Assembly: GCA_031841125.1 (NCBI GenBank)
Contig: CM063108.1
Location: 53,528,122 to 53,592,121 of the forward strand
Reading direction: 5' to 3'
Origin: Acanthococcus lagerstroemiae
Taxonomy: Eukaryota > Arthropoda > Insecta > Hemiptera > Eriococcidae
Length of the DNA stretch: 64,000 bases
Under the pieces are notes generated by a model that was not told where the DNA came from, did not search any database, and saw nothing but the letters and a program-made list of their open reading frames with translations. Both the position numbers and the translations under genes were made by a program. Of this stretch, positions 10,636 through 23,500 are shown piece by piece. Each line of letters opens with the position of its first letter. The first letter of the stretch is position 1.

Positions 10636-12315
10636 AGTACTCTTATTGAGTTCGTGAAATGTACAGGATAATTTGATCACTTCTTATTTTTTAGATAGAG
10701 AAAAACGGGTAATCCGATTTAATTTTCAAAGATTACAAAGCTTACACATTTATGAAAAAACAATTTCATGCTTCATTTTCTTTCATTAAAGAAAATTATC
10801 AAAACGTATTATGTATCAGCCTGTTTATTTCTATATGGGAATTTACATGTAATTTCGTTTCATACTATTGCATATGTTTGGGCAAAAGTACCGCTCAGCA
10901 CTTCTATTGAGAACGTGAAATGTACAGGATAATTCGATCATATCTCATTTTGAAGATGGGTGATTCTCCGAAAAATGGACAATTCAACGTGGACAAAAAC
11001 CAAAAAAATGAGGTTCACTTTTCAAAATTTTTTCGTTGAAATCGATACTAGAGGTATTGAGAAATCATATTCCGGTACTGGCCGGACTTAAATTTGATTT
11101 TGGAGGGTTGTAAAAAGAAATGGTTGTCCACGTTGAAAGACAAATTTTTCAAGTTTACATAGTGTGATAAGATGAGGCTGTACGATCACACAGCGGCACC
11201 GTGGGTTACAATCTCACGGATCACAGTTTTATGAAGTACCAAAAATTCATCTAGGAAAGTAGTCTCTGCACGAAGAAGATTTAAAGGCTGTTTCTACAGA
11301 CTGCTTCTAAGTGTCGAAAGATTCACGTCCTTCAGCGTGGATACAAGAAATACGTGAGTAGCTACGTTGAATAATATTTTATGTCCACGTTTAAGGACAA
11401 AATCGCCTTTTCCCTTTTCCCATTGGGTAAATATGCGGAAAATATTTGATACATGTTGCTGAATGTAATGTGGCCCCAACATTAGTTATATTATTACGTT
11501 TTTACAAATTCGGGGCTGTTGATGTCCACGATGAAGGACACTTTTTTCTTTTAGAAACCAGGATCTCAGCAATAAATGAGTATTTTAGCATACAAATTAT
11601 CATTATTTCACAGAAGTTCTTACACAGCCTTCTAGAGGAAGTTATGAGGAAGTTATATGAGCATTTGAGAGAAGTTTATGCTTATAGTGGAACCCTACAG
11701 AGAGGTTTGAAAATTATCCACGTTGAAGGACATATCTCTTCCTAGACACAACTTTGAGGTATTCTGAAGGACTTGGTTAGAAAAAGATTGTAAAACCTAT
11801 ACCGTGTTGCCTCAACTTACCTCTTCAACAATGGGAAACAGTAGTTCCTGAAAATGACATATTAAACCCTTCCAGCAAGCAAAAAAAAAAACGGAACTAG
11901 GCCAGGTTGACACCCACGCTGATGGACATTTCAGGTGCATTCTCGATTTTCTAATGATGTTCTGCTGAACTAGGGAGAGCTTTTACCACTGTCTCCATCA
12001 GAAGAGTTCATTTCCTCAATTTTGATATATTGCGCATAGCATTCTGATAATAAAAGTGGCAGAGTTACAGCCTATTTACATGAATTGTCCATTTTTCGGA
12101 GAATTACCCAGATAGAGAAGAATGGGTAATTCTATTTGATTTCCAAAGATTACAAAGCTTATCCATTTTAGGAAAAAACAATGTCATGTTTGATTTTCTT
12201 TATTTTTTTCCAAACGCCTGTTTTTTTTTTCTGTATGGGAATCTACATGTTATTTCGTTTCATATGTACTGATGCATATGTTTGAGCCCGTCCGAAGGAC
12301 GGGTAATTCAGCTAG
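10636..12315 (+). mobile_element. Helitron-like 3' region with ~261-bp tandem repeat
   Basis: A unit starting near AGTACTCTTATTGAG at 10636 recurs at 10899 with a period of about 261 bp. The second unit is split by the insertion at 10958-12109 and resumes at 12114. It ends in a 7-bp stem (CCCGTCC/GGACGGG, 12287-12303), the 8-nt spacer TAATTCAG and CTAG at 12312-12315, followed by T. A stem, a short spacer and CTRR then T is the standard Helitron 3' terminus. The 5' TC end and the Rep/helicase gene were not found. Confidence 0.6.
10958..12109. mobile_element. TIR element P, 1,152 bp, with reiterated internal motif
   Basis: The terminal inverted repeats are 29 bp with one mismatch (start GGGTRATTCTCCG, inner end GGACAATTCA). 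The flanks are AGAT on both sides (10954-10957 and 12110-12113). The tandem neighbour at 10693 keeps the uninterrupted AGATAGAG site, which supports a 4-bp target duplication. TGTCCACGTTGAAGGACA or its complement recurs near 10985, 11124, 11324, 11382, 11523, 11716 and 11909. No transposase is seen. Confidence 0.75.
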
Positions 12316-13091
12316 TATGTTATACAAAAGGTCTTTTAACGACTCCTATAAAAAAATTTCAAACATCCCATTCTTTCCTCCATGAAAAAACATACTTGAA
12401 ATATAAACATTTTTGAAGAATGACCCAGAGGCATATCAACAAGCATTGAAGAGGCTTGAAAACTTAAATCAATTCTTGGACCATCAGACTCTATTAGTAG
12501 TGGTCTCAAATAAAGGTAATTTTTCATATCGATATTTATCGATATTTTTAAAAAATATCGATAATATCGATAATTATCGATATTTTTTAAAAGGCTGTAC
12601 AATTTTTAAAAATGAGTTATAAAGCTAAAAATTGTGAATCTAAGTTCGCCTAATCTTCTATTATATAAATTGATAGCCCGCAACGAATATTAAGACAAAA
12701 TTAGATTATAGAAGGATACAAGAACGAACAATGAAAACCGCAGTATTTTTCATTTTTCCCTCGTGCCGCGTGCTCGCGTCCTTTTCGTTTCTCGTTTCTT
12801 TCTTCTAAAGCAAACTGATAACAACATTATCAAAAATATCAATACATTAGAAAACCTATCGATATTTTCGATAATTTTTATATCGATATTTTATCGATAG
12901 TATCGATACACTTGAGACCACTATCTATTAGTGCCATGCCACCGGGACTTTGTCTGGTGGGCCACTCCGCCCCTGGCACAGGGGTTGGTAATTTCCAACC
13001 TACTAATTATCGCTCGGTCTCCTTCGTCGGGTGAGGCGTAAATGGCGTCCATGTAACCGCAGACCCCGGGACAATATAACGTCTATACATG
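12316..13091 (+). repeat. dispersed repeat U, copy split by a hAT MITE
   Basis: The parts 12316-12497 and 12932-13091 together match 8416-8762. The copy starts immediately after the Helitron-like CTAG terminus. Confidence 0.7.
12498..12923. mobile_element. hAT-like MITE, 426 bp, with documented empty site
   Basis: A perfect 12-bp terminal repeat (TAGTGGTCTCAA) is flanked by a perfect 8-bp duplication TCTATTAG (12490-12497 and 12924-12931). The intact host repeat near 8590 carries a single TCTATTAG, which is the empty site. The interior near both ends is packed with TATCGATA and can form large hairpins. Confidence 0.9.
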
Positions 13092-13149
13092 ATGTATATT
13101 ATAGTTCTAGATATATATACATAATATATAGGACACCTTATACACCATA

Positions 13150-14357
13150 ATACAGTCTAGCTGTAAAGGGTCGACTCGTGGTCGCGCGTTCGCACGGTAC
13201 AAGGGCTGCAATTCGGCGGAATGTTCGCCGACGTGCACCAAAATGTAGGCCAAGATTTCGACCGGACAATTGCGTTCGCGGCGGCGGCGTCGGCGTAAAT
13301 TTAATTACACTCGCGTCTCGGCTCGCCTTTGTTCTTCGTTAAATTTAATCGCCCGATACGGCGTACGTACAATTTTTTCGTATACGCTTTACGGTGGACC
13401 CAAACAACTTCGCATCGGCGACTCGACGCCGGAACAGAGCGGTCAGCCTTCGTAGTACATTTTTCACTTTTTTTTCCTCTGTATATTTTTTTTTCGTTTT
13501 CGTCCGAAACGAGGATAGAATTGGAGTCGACACGAAAAAAAAAAAAAAACCGAGGGAAAAAAGAAGAAGCAAAAGCGACGGGAAAAAAACGCGAGGGCTT
13601 TGTACGAAGAAGGGACACACGGGCGCGGTAGAAGGACATTTATAGCCAAGGGACCTTAAGAGGGGCGAACCGCGGCGAACTCTCGACGGCCGGATACTGG
13701 CACAGCGGTGGACGGCGCGCGGCGTGGGGCAGCGCTTTTCTAAAAAATCGATGTCGATGTACACGGGCGTCCTACTGGGGATCCTTTGGCATCGTGTCCG
13801 CGAGCGGCGTGAGAGAGAGAGAGAGAGGAGAGGCGGCGCGACCGAACCGAAACGGTAAAGAGGCATTGCCGGGCCAAAAGCGCGAGGAACGCCGCACGGT
13901 TTCGGGAACACATCGAAGCGGCGCGCCGGGCGACCCGGGCCTCGGGGGGAAGGGCTATCCCCTATTATAATTTAAACGCAGTCGGCGCGCGGACGGACGG
14001 GGCGGGCGGGACGTGGCACGACCGTCGAAGCGCTGGCGGGCAGGCGGCGCGGCCGGAACCCCATGCAAGTGGGGAATCGCCGGTAATGCTCTCAGGCAGC
14101 GTCGCGCTAACCCTAGCGTGCGTTCGGCTTGATTTTCGTTTTTAGTTTTGCGGGCGGCGTAGGCTCGCGTGTGTTGCGAGTCGCGAGTGCTCGTCCATTT
14201 TGTCGGCGCGTTTTTCATGGTGTGTTTTTTTGCCCCCGGCTCGGCTTAAAATTCGAACGGGCTTATGTAGTTCGGTTTCGATTCGGTTTCGGTTTTCGTT
14301 TTGCTTTTTTTGTGGCGCCCGAATTGATGAATTTGGAGGTTAGCGCGCGACGTGGGA
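13150..14357. promoter_or_regulatory. CpG-rich promoter region of the zinc-finger gene
   Basis: About 1.2 kb is strikingly GC-rich and full of CG dinucleotides, unlike the AT-rich surroundings. It ends at the start codon at 14358 and holds a GA run near 13808-13830. Position and composition suggest the promoter and 5' untranslated region. Open frames on both strands here are a by-product of high GC and low stop density. No TATA box was assigned. Confidence 0.55.
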
Positions 14358-14516
14358 ATGGAGAACGTGATAATTTTGAAAAATTTCGACTCGCTGTGTC
14401 GACTGTGTCTGGTGAGCGGCGTCGAGCTGATTAGCATATTCGGCGATTCTAATTTCGGCTTGCGGTACGGCGATGAGCCGTTATCGGCCAAGATATCGGC
14501 GTGCACTTCGCTCGAG
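14358..14516 (+). CDS. zinc-finger gene exon 1 (first half of ZAD)
   Basis: Codes residues 1-53 from ATG 14358. C-R-L-C is the first ZAD cysteine pair. It ends ...CTCGAG before GTGAGT (phase 0). An in-frame GTG lies two codons upstream but is not a likely start. No in-frame ATG was seen closer upstream. Confidence 0.9.
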
Positions 14517-17500
14517 GTGAGTACGAATGCGAATGCGAACGCTTATCGGCGATGATAAGCGCGAACGAGCTCCGATTACGCGGGCCAGTGTCCGCGAGCG
14601 CTAGCCGCCGAAGGATACGCGTATTAGTGCGTGTAATTCTTCGTGTGCTCGTGGGTTGAGTACTTCTCCGGGGGGGGGGGGGTAGACGTTGGGCAAAAAT
14701 GCGAATTTCAAGCCTGAAATGCAAAAAAGAGCTCTCTCCATTTTTGTGCTAAGGGAAGGCAAATCGTCGGATCTGGAGAGGCAGTGCCTCTATTTGCCCC
14801 CTTCCCCATGAATACTAACGTTTTCCTGCTGGGAGAGGTCAACTGTCCACTCGAGAGGGGCAGTGGCTCCATTTCCGTCTCCCTCGAACTCTATAGGCTT
14901 CGAGTAGTTACGAGTGTTCTCGTTCTAGACGAACTTGAGGAGCTCGTGTGCGGTGGTGGAGTATATTTAAGAATTGAATTTGCTAGGAGGTGTCTAGTGC
15001 CCCATCCGGTACGAGAGGACCCGCAAAGGCCAACGGGGAAAGACACACACGTATACAGAAAGGAGTCGAGGAAATAACGTTTTTCCATCATGTTTGTCAT
15101 TTTTTTAGTTTTAGTTTTCTAGGCACGCGAAGTGTAGCCGTATGCAACGGTCGCAAAGTTCATTTATTTATTTATGAGGCGAACCGAGGGCAACCTTATG
15201 CAATGATGCAATGGTGATAATATCTTTTTCTTTTTAAATATGAATTTTTATATGGAACTGTACAGGCAGTAATCTTTCTTCTCATATAGAAGTGTAATAT
15301 AAAAGGGTAAGTTTGTCTGTTTGTTTGTGAGTTTGTCTGTTTGCAGAGGCGAAACTATGGGGGGGGGGGGTTTGAAGGGTTGGAACACCCCACCCCTCCC
15401 CCTCAATAATTTGGCAGTCGGCAAATTTTGAAACTGTTCATTTGAATTTTTCATTTTTTATGGATGTCTGTTTGTTTTGTTTTTTTTTTCAATTCAAAAA
15501 TATTTCGATTGAAAAATCGGCAAATTTATAATTTTTTTTTTTAAATTTTGTCAGCGAATGTTCAGTTTAAAAAAAATTGTCGACAAATTTTTCATCTCCA
15601 CCTCCCCAAATTGAAAGTCAAATTTCGTTTCTGGAAATGGAGTACCCTGAACTCCTGTCAGAGACTAGTCAGTCTAAAGCCGAAGGTTTCAAACTGAGTA
15701 TCGAACGTTATGTGAAAGGTTGAAACAGAGCTGAAATGTGGAAGACATTTCGAAAATCTGAAAGTCGGTAGCAAACGTTGAATTTCGAATTTCAATGACT
15801 ATTCTGTTTTGACTAGATTCTCTGTTTGACCTAGAGCCTGAAATTTGAGAAAGTTGAACATTTTATAAAATTCTGAAAGTTGAAAACAAAAGACTTATTT
15901 TCCAGGGTTACAAGGTGAATCCGATAGCAAATATTCTATTGCTTAATTTACGGGCTTTGGTCCTTGTGAATATAGGGGGAAAATTTAGTCTGGAACAAAC
16001 GTCAAAACTCCATGTTTTTTTCTCATAAGAATGAAAGGCAGCTTATTGCACGGATTCCTCTAATCCAGTGGTTCCCAACAGGTGGTCCGCGGACCTCTGG
16101 GGGTCCGCGAGCTGATCCGAAAATGTTTTGTTCGTCAGGAACTTGACAGTTTTAGCAAATTTGAAGTATATTTAAATGCATTATATACATAAGGGGTCCT
16201 TGAAATTATAGGGATTTTTTCAGGGGTCCTTGAAAATTTTTTCTTGGGAACCCCTGCTCTAATCCAATTAAGCTGAAACTTTGTAGGTTTATTTATTTAT
16301 TTTTTATTCTATTGAACCAATTTAGGAGACGAATCAGAGGAAATTCAGAAAAAAATATCACCAAGAGTAAATAACGGCCGTCTTAATGTGTAAAGGAAGT
16401 TGTGTGCTCTTCTCAAGTATTCCTAACATCCTTCCACCATACCCTTTCCGATTAGGGTATCTCATGCGCGCAAATGTAAGTGCTTGGGGGATAAGGTTCC
16501 GGATGAACACTGTGGAGGTGACACCTTTAATCAGGGACGTACCAAAAAGTTTTTCCTGGGGTGGAGGGGTAAAAATTGTGAAAGTAAGTCCCAACTAACA
16601 ACTCAGAATTCCGAAGTATCAAAGCAAAAGGAAAAACCTTTTGACCTGTTGGATTTTTCCAACTGACTCAACTCAAAATTCCCAAGTATCAATGCAAAAA
16701 GAGAAAAACATTTTGATTTGTTGGGTTTCCCAACTTCTCAACTCAGTTCACAGGTATTAAAGCAAGAAAAAAAATCTTTTAACTTGTTGGATTTTTCTGA
16801 CTCGCCAGACTGAAATGGTAAATTTTTCCGGCTACCGAATTAAAAGTTCCTACCGGGGAGGGAGGAGGGGGTGGAAGTTTCCCCTTCCCTGCCTCCCTTA
16901 TAGGTACGTTCGTGCTCCCAATATAATTTGGTAGTCGGCAAATTTTGAAACTATTCATTTGAATTTTTCATTTTCTAAGAACGTTTGTTTGTTTGTTTGT
17001 TTATTTTTATTTTTCAATCAAAAACTCGACATATTTTCAAAAAAAAAAAAAAAAATGTTGTCAGCGAAGTTCTAGTTAAATAAAATCTGTGTCGACAAAT
17101 TTTCATTCTCCACCCCCCTCTCCCTCCCAAACTGAAGGGCCCAGAAGGGCCGACGAGAACATCAGTTCTTACAGGGTACATTCGTCACAATCGCAGCTCC
17201 ACACGCACACCTATACGCGTTTCGCGTATAAAGGTAGGTCGTGTGACTGCAACTGTCTTAGAGAGGCCCATGAAAAAATCCATACCAAATGAACAGAAAT
17301 TCGGATAGAGATGCAAGACTGAGCTGAACTTCGTCACACTTACCTGCAGAACTTTGCCAGGAAAAGAAGACCTTGAAAAAACAAAATTATGGAGGTCTGA
17401 ATTTTTACAGCTTTTGGGAGGTCAGGTCACCAGTGTATGAATGTAAGATTCCATTCTTTGTTTTGGGATCTTGAAACGTGTCCTTGCCTGCGTAGCCTCT

Positions 17501-20500
17501 TACTCGTACACGTACCTATGTTATTTATCTCATTTTACGCCCTTTATGATTCAGGTACTTACATGATTTTGTGTAGTATCGCAGATTGTTTATCGTTATC
17601 CGATAATGATTATAATATCGATGCTGGTTGCGACTGGTCCTAACTCACAGTTGTATACGATATGTATTTGAAGTGTTTTGTTATCGTTTGTTCTCGTTTT
17701 ACTTCGTTTCTTGTCCTCGTGCAGAGTAGAGCACAACCACCTAATGTTTAGTTATACTTTTTAACCTTTTTAAATGTTTGTGAATACTTTTTAATTCAAT
17801 GTTATTTGGACGCTGTTCAGCAAAAGGGAACCAACTAGCAAAATCCGCTTTTCGAGACCCGAATCATAAATATGTATCAATATGTATCAGTGATCATTCT
17901 AAAAACAGCACTCCAATATTTGACGCAGGTCGTTCCTAATAGATAGCTCTTTTATGGACGATCAACGATCCAGCTAAACTAGACATTCACCAAAATCTAT
18001 GAAAACACACTAAAAGCATTAAAAGTGTTTTATAATGATTCAGATATCTGCAATTAACATATAGGTATTCAACGACGATTGCTGAACAATGTTTGAAATG
18101 CTAAATAACTGAAAATCTAAAGCAATAAAAGTCGATAGCGTGAGATGTTGAATGTAATGGACTGTGACCTCAAGTTGCTTTACCAAGTTTAGAGTGAGGC
18201 TTAGTGTTTGACTTCACTCACCTTGGATGACTAACCTTGTATCCTGACATGCCTGTTACCGGTTTGTCGCAGCATGCTGGATTCCGACATTAAGCCGTCA
18301 TCTGCTCGTCTGAGGAAACAAACAGAACTGCTGTAAAAGCCTATCAAACATGTGACATGCCATGCCAGGAGAAAAGGGAACTGTGCGCAAAACAAAACAT
18401 TTTTGTAATAACAACTGAACGCTATTCAGTGTCAGGGAACCAACCAGCAAAATTTGTTTTTATGAGAACATGTGATTCGAAGTTCAAGAATGTAGAAACT
18501 TTATGACATGACATAGCATTTCCTGGTAAGCTTTTTTAAATTTGAGAACACATTTTTGAATCGGGGGCCCAATTTTGAAAAATTCTACTTTTTACGCTCT
18601 TTCCAACGATACTAATAACTCATTTTGTTTACAAATGTTGGTTGGTTCCCTTTTGCTGAATAGCGTCCGTTTGTCATTGTACTAGGTAACGAGCTCTTAA
18701 AATCGATTCTCAATAAATTTTGCATCAATTTTACTCGTTCTTATAAAGGTTGTGTGTTAGAAGTTCACCGGTCTTACATGAATACACAAATTTTTACATA
18801 TTCGACAGTTGTTGTAAGGCCTTATTTTTATACATATCTTAACAAAGTCTTTCACATGTCACAGTTGTTGAGAGGTTTTTTCGTCTTTTCTCTGCTTTGT
18901 TGTCGGATAGTAAAAGATCTCTCACGAATAGGCGTGTCGCTACGTAATTTTTTCCGGGAGGAGGGCAGACTTTTTATACGGACAAAATGACATATTATTA
19001 AGGTGGAGGGAGGGGTATATTATTAAGGGGGAGGGAGGGGTGAGAAGCTGATTCTGCTGTAAGAAAAATAAAGCCGAAATTTCGAAGTTCTATTAGATAA
19101 TCCTCTATCGAAGGTACTTTTCCATGCATGCGTCCATCAATAAAACTTCCAGAAATTCAAGTTTTTTTTAGATCTTCTTAATCAAATTGGTCTCGTAAGT
19201 CTTGTGCAAAAAGATCGAGAACTGAATAATATGATTTTCGACATTGTTCTTTGAAGGTCAACTGCGCAGCTGGTGCAGCAGTGATTTGTCTGCTCCAGCT
19301 TCTTAGGTGGATTTCGGTGTCTTCTTTTTCGGGAGGATATTCGAGGTTCAAATTTACCGCCGTCATGTAGCGTGCGTTATTTGCAATTTTTACATAAATT
19401 AAAATAATTTGTCTGTGCCTGCATGCCCCCTTTGTCCCCTCGGATATTTACAAGAGGGAGGCAAACGCCGACTCTGCTCCCACCCCTACCGGTAGCGACG
19501 CCGTTGCTCACTAACTGTGAAGTATGAATTATAAGACAGTACACATTCGTACACCACATCGTATATTTTTGAGATGGATATGTCTCTTGGCTGGCCCTCT
19601 CATCCTATTTCCGACCGACAACACTGAACTTGATTCTAGTTCAGTTCAGTTGTGCGCATAGGCGCCGACTTGGCACTTTTTTGGGGGAGGGGGGCTTTGC
19701 TGCCCCCATAAGAACTTTGGAGGGGCGACGCCCCCTAATATTTTCAACTAAAAAATGGAAAAGTACAACAAATTTTACTATCAATGTTTAAATTTAACAA
19801 AAAAGAAGAAAAAGAGAAAACGAATAAGAATAAAATCGATAATATCGAAATATCAGATGCGTCTCAATAAAATAATCAAAGAAAACACCGCGCTCTGACT
19901 GATTCTGCCCCCCCCCCAATATTTTCCGTAAGTCGGCGCTTATGGTTGTACGTATTGCGTGAAACCAATCAGTATGATTTAGCTCTTCATGGTCACAATC
20001 GTATCAGGGCAGCAATCTGAAAATCGCTTTTCTTTTCATATTATACGTAAATTGATACACGACTTCCGCTCCGCCTCCGTGTTGATGACCAACACACAAA
20101 CACACTATCATGTTTAACGCGACGAAACCTGTGCATTTCCTAAGCGATTTTAATATCGCTTATGGCTAGTCGAATGTCGAAAACGTGATCAAAATGTTCT
20201 TTGTATGTACGAATCAACGCGTTCGTGTTTAAATGCTCCAATTTTTTTTTGCACACAAAATGCGTACTTGTGATCGTAGATATTGAAAAACCTTTTCCGC
20301 GATTTACGTTTACTGAACAATTAGAATTTATTAATGGAGATAAGCCGATATCAGAATTACCGTTTTTGAAAACCAAGCAAAAGAAAGGTTGTTCGATTTT
20401 TACTGGACATTTCCATGTATCGCAATATGAAAACATTCTGTAGTTAACCGGTGGTGAAGATGGTGGAAAACTGTTTTGTTGGCCATGTTTATTCAGGGAC

Positions 20501-23500
20501 GTACCGACAGGGGGCAACTCCCCCGTGGGAATTTTTCACTCGGCAGTCGGGGAAATTTACAATTTCAATCAGACGGAGTTGAGAAAATCCAACAAGTCGA
20601 AATGCTTTTTTTTTCCCTTTCTTTCTTTGATACTTGGGAATTGAGAAGTTGGAAAAATTCAACAAGTCCAAGGTTTTTTTTGGTTTGATGTTTGGAAATT
20701 TGGAGTTGAATCAGCTGGAAAAATCCAACAAGTCAAAAAGTTTTAAGGTTTTTTTTGCTTTGATACTTGGTAATTTTGAGTTCAGTCAGTTAGGACTTCC
20801 ACAATTTTTGCCTCGCCCCTCCTCCATTCCAGGAAAAACTCTTCGGTGTCACATCCCTGTGTCTATTATTCGTCACAAAAAAGAATAAATGCACATAGAA
20901 TGACTCTACACAGGAATTTGAATAATATCATCAATGCCATTTTTTAGTAGCATGTTTCATACTTTTATTCCGATTTTTACTGTTTCTCTACGCTTAATGC
21001 TCACCTCCTAGGAAAACTCACCGCATGTCACTATCTAACAGCAACATCGGAGATTTATGCGCTTGCCAAACAAATATCTACGGTCTATGCGTGGTTCTGG
21101 TCGCCGTCTACATTTCCCCCAATTCGACAATTAAAGACATTGGCCGATTCCTCGCCTTCAACCTGCTTGCTTACAGTCCGAAAATCCTTGCGAAATACAG
21201 CGAGTGACGGCGGGGGTTGGGCCGCGAAGCGGCCAGGGGGCGAAAGCCCCTAATTTCTATTAACAACATGGTGTGTTGAGGGGGAGGGGAGGAAGGATTA
21301 ATCGGCTGCAGATTGCAGCGGCGCAGCAAAGATCAAGATCAATGAGCACATAGCTAGAAAGAAAGGAGCATTAAGTTACAGTTTTCGCTCAAGTATACCC
21401 TGGCTGCAAGATGGCAAACTTTTAAGCATGGCAAATTAATCGGCTGCAATGCAGCCGCACAGCAAAGATCAAGATCAATGCGCACCAGTGGCGTAGCCAT
21501 GGGGGGGGGTCTGCCCCCTTCCTCCTGGCATCAGTCGAAAATGTGAAAAAATTAAAATGTGTTCTGGTAATAGAAGTGAAACGACCCCCCCCCCCTTCAT
21601 ACCAAGCCTGGCTACGCCACTGATGCGCACATGGCTAGAAGGAAAAATAATTTCCATGGAAATGTGGACCACTGAACTGAACTGTGACTATGAAGAGGTA
21701 AATCACACTGATTGGCTTCATGCAATACGCACAACTGATCTGAATGTGAACTGAACTGGAATCAAGTTCCGTGTCAGTCGGTCGGAAATAGAATGGGAGG
21801 GCCAGCCAATAGGCGTATCCATGGCAAAATAATTTCTATGGAAACGTGGACCAGAATCATTTTCCAGCAGATTTGGCCAGGGAGGGAGGAGGTGGTACCC
21901 CCTCCCCCCCGTGGAAATAGAATGGGAGGGCCAGCCAATAGGCGTATCCATGGCAAAATAATTTCTATGGAAACGTGGACCAGAATCATTTTCCAGCGGA
22001 TTTGGCCAGGGAGGGAGGAGGAGGTACCCCCCCCGTAGGAATTTTTTACTCAGCAGTTTGGAAAATTTACTATTTCAGTCAGGCAAGTTGGAAAAATCCA
22101 ACAAGTTAAAAGGGTTTTTCTTTTTCTGTTTTTTTGCATTGATACTTGGGAATTCTGAGTTGAGTCAGTTAGGATTTTCACAACATTCACCCCCCCCTCC
22201 CCCGCCCCGGAAAAACTCTTCGGTACGTCCCTGGCTTTGGCTTCATAATATCGACTGGGACACTGAAATCATGGGTAGCCTACGTTCCCAGTGGCTATCA
22301 TATCGCAGTCAACTTGAGCACCGGCATGTGAAGGTTCCTCGACCGTTTTCCATTTCCAGTAAAGGTACTTTCAGTGATGCCTCAAAACCGCCTATGCTGC
22401 CTGTATATACGTAAGTTCCAGATCCAACGACGAGACAGCAGGGGCGAAACAAGGGGACGTGAGGGGGCGGAACGCCCCCCACACCTTAGCTGGCGAAAAG
22501 TCGGCAAAAAATTGAAAAGTCGGCAGAAAGTCGGCAAAAACGGGGAAAATTGGAAAAAATGTGAAAGAATCGGCAAAAAATCAAAAAAGTCGGTAAAAAA
22601 TCGAAAAAAGTCGACAAAATCTAAATATGTTGTTGTATTGAGTGGTGTACCTATGTGTGAAAATGAAACCGTTTGTGGCGCGTATTTATATTTCGACTTT
22701 TCTCTGACCGAAGTTTTTTTTTCATCTCTCAGTTGTTCATATCATCAGTCAAAGGACACAGATATTTGTTTTGCAAAACAGAGGTAAGTCATATAAGCAC
22801 GTTATATGTAGTTTATTAATTGTTCCGGAGTTATGCACATGAACGTGAGTACGACTACTAAAACTACCTTAGTGTACATCAGCGGCGCCGATGCGGCGCG
22901 ACATCGGAGCGATAGGTAAAACGCGGTGAGCTGACTTGTTGCGACAGCGAATGTTTCTACGAAAAATGAACACTATGGCAAAGCGTTTGGGCGATTCGTG
23001 ATTCTGCCGCCGATCAGCAGATGATGTCTGAGGCTGACTTCGCTAAGCATCATAGAAGAAGGGTATTGCCAAAAAAAACTTGATGATAACCCCTCAAATG
23101 CTGCAGTTTTCACTCTGCAAACCTTTTAATGCTAAAGAATTTAAAGAAATATTGAACAGACTGATTAATGAATGTACAGATAACCTTCAAGAATTTATCA
23201 AGGTTATTCAACCATTATTCGACGTGTTCAGTTTGCCGTTTTCCAGAAATTCTTTAAAAAAAGAAAATGTAATAAAAATGATGGAATTAGTTCCAAACTG
23301 TCCATTTAAGGACGAAGACCAAATTTTTGCCGAACTAGAAATTCTTTCTGACCAATGTAGTGAGGCAACGAGCGTAAGTGATACCATCAATATCAGTGAA
23401 AATTTTTAAACTGCTCTCCCTGCGGCAAACTACTACTGCAGAGTAGTAAAAACCGCACCATTTTCAGTAGCTTCGAATGAGTGGAGTTTCAGTCCTTTGA

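Noticed and set aside
13345..13911. 188-aa open frame on the - strand in the GC-rich block
   Set aside because: Low-complexity Arg/Ser/Pro/Phe composition; frames are open on both strands because CpG-rich DNA has few stops. No family similarity.
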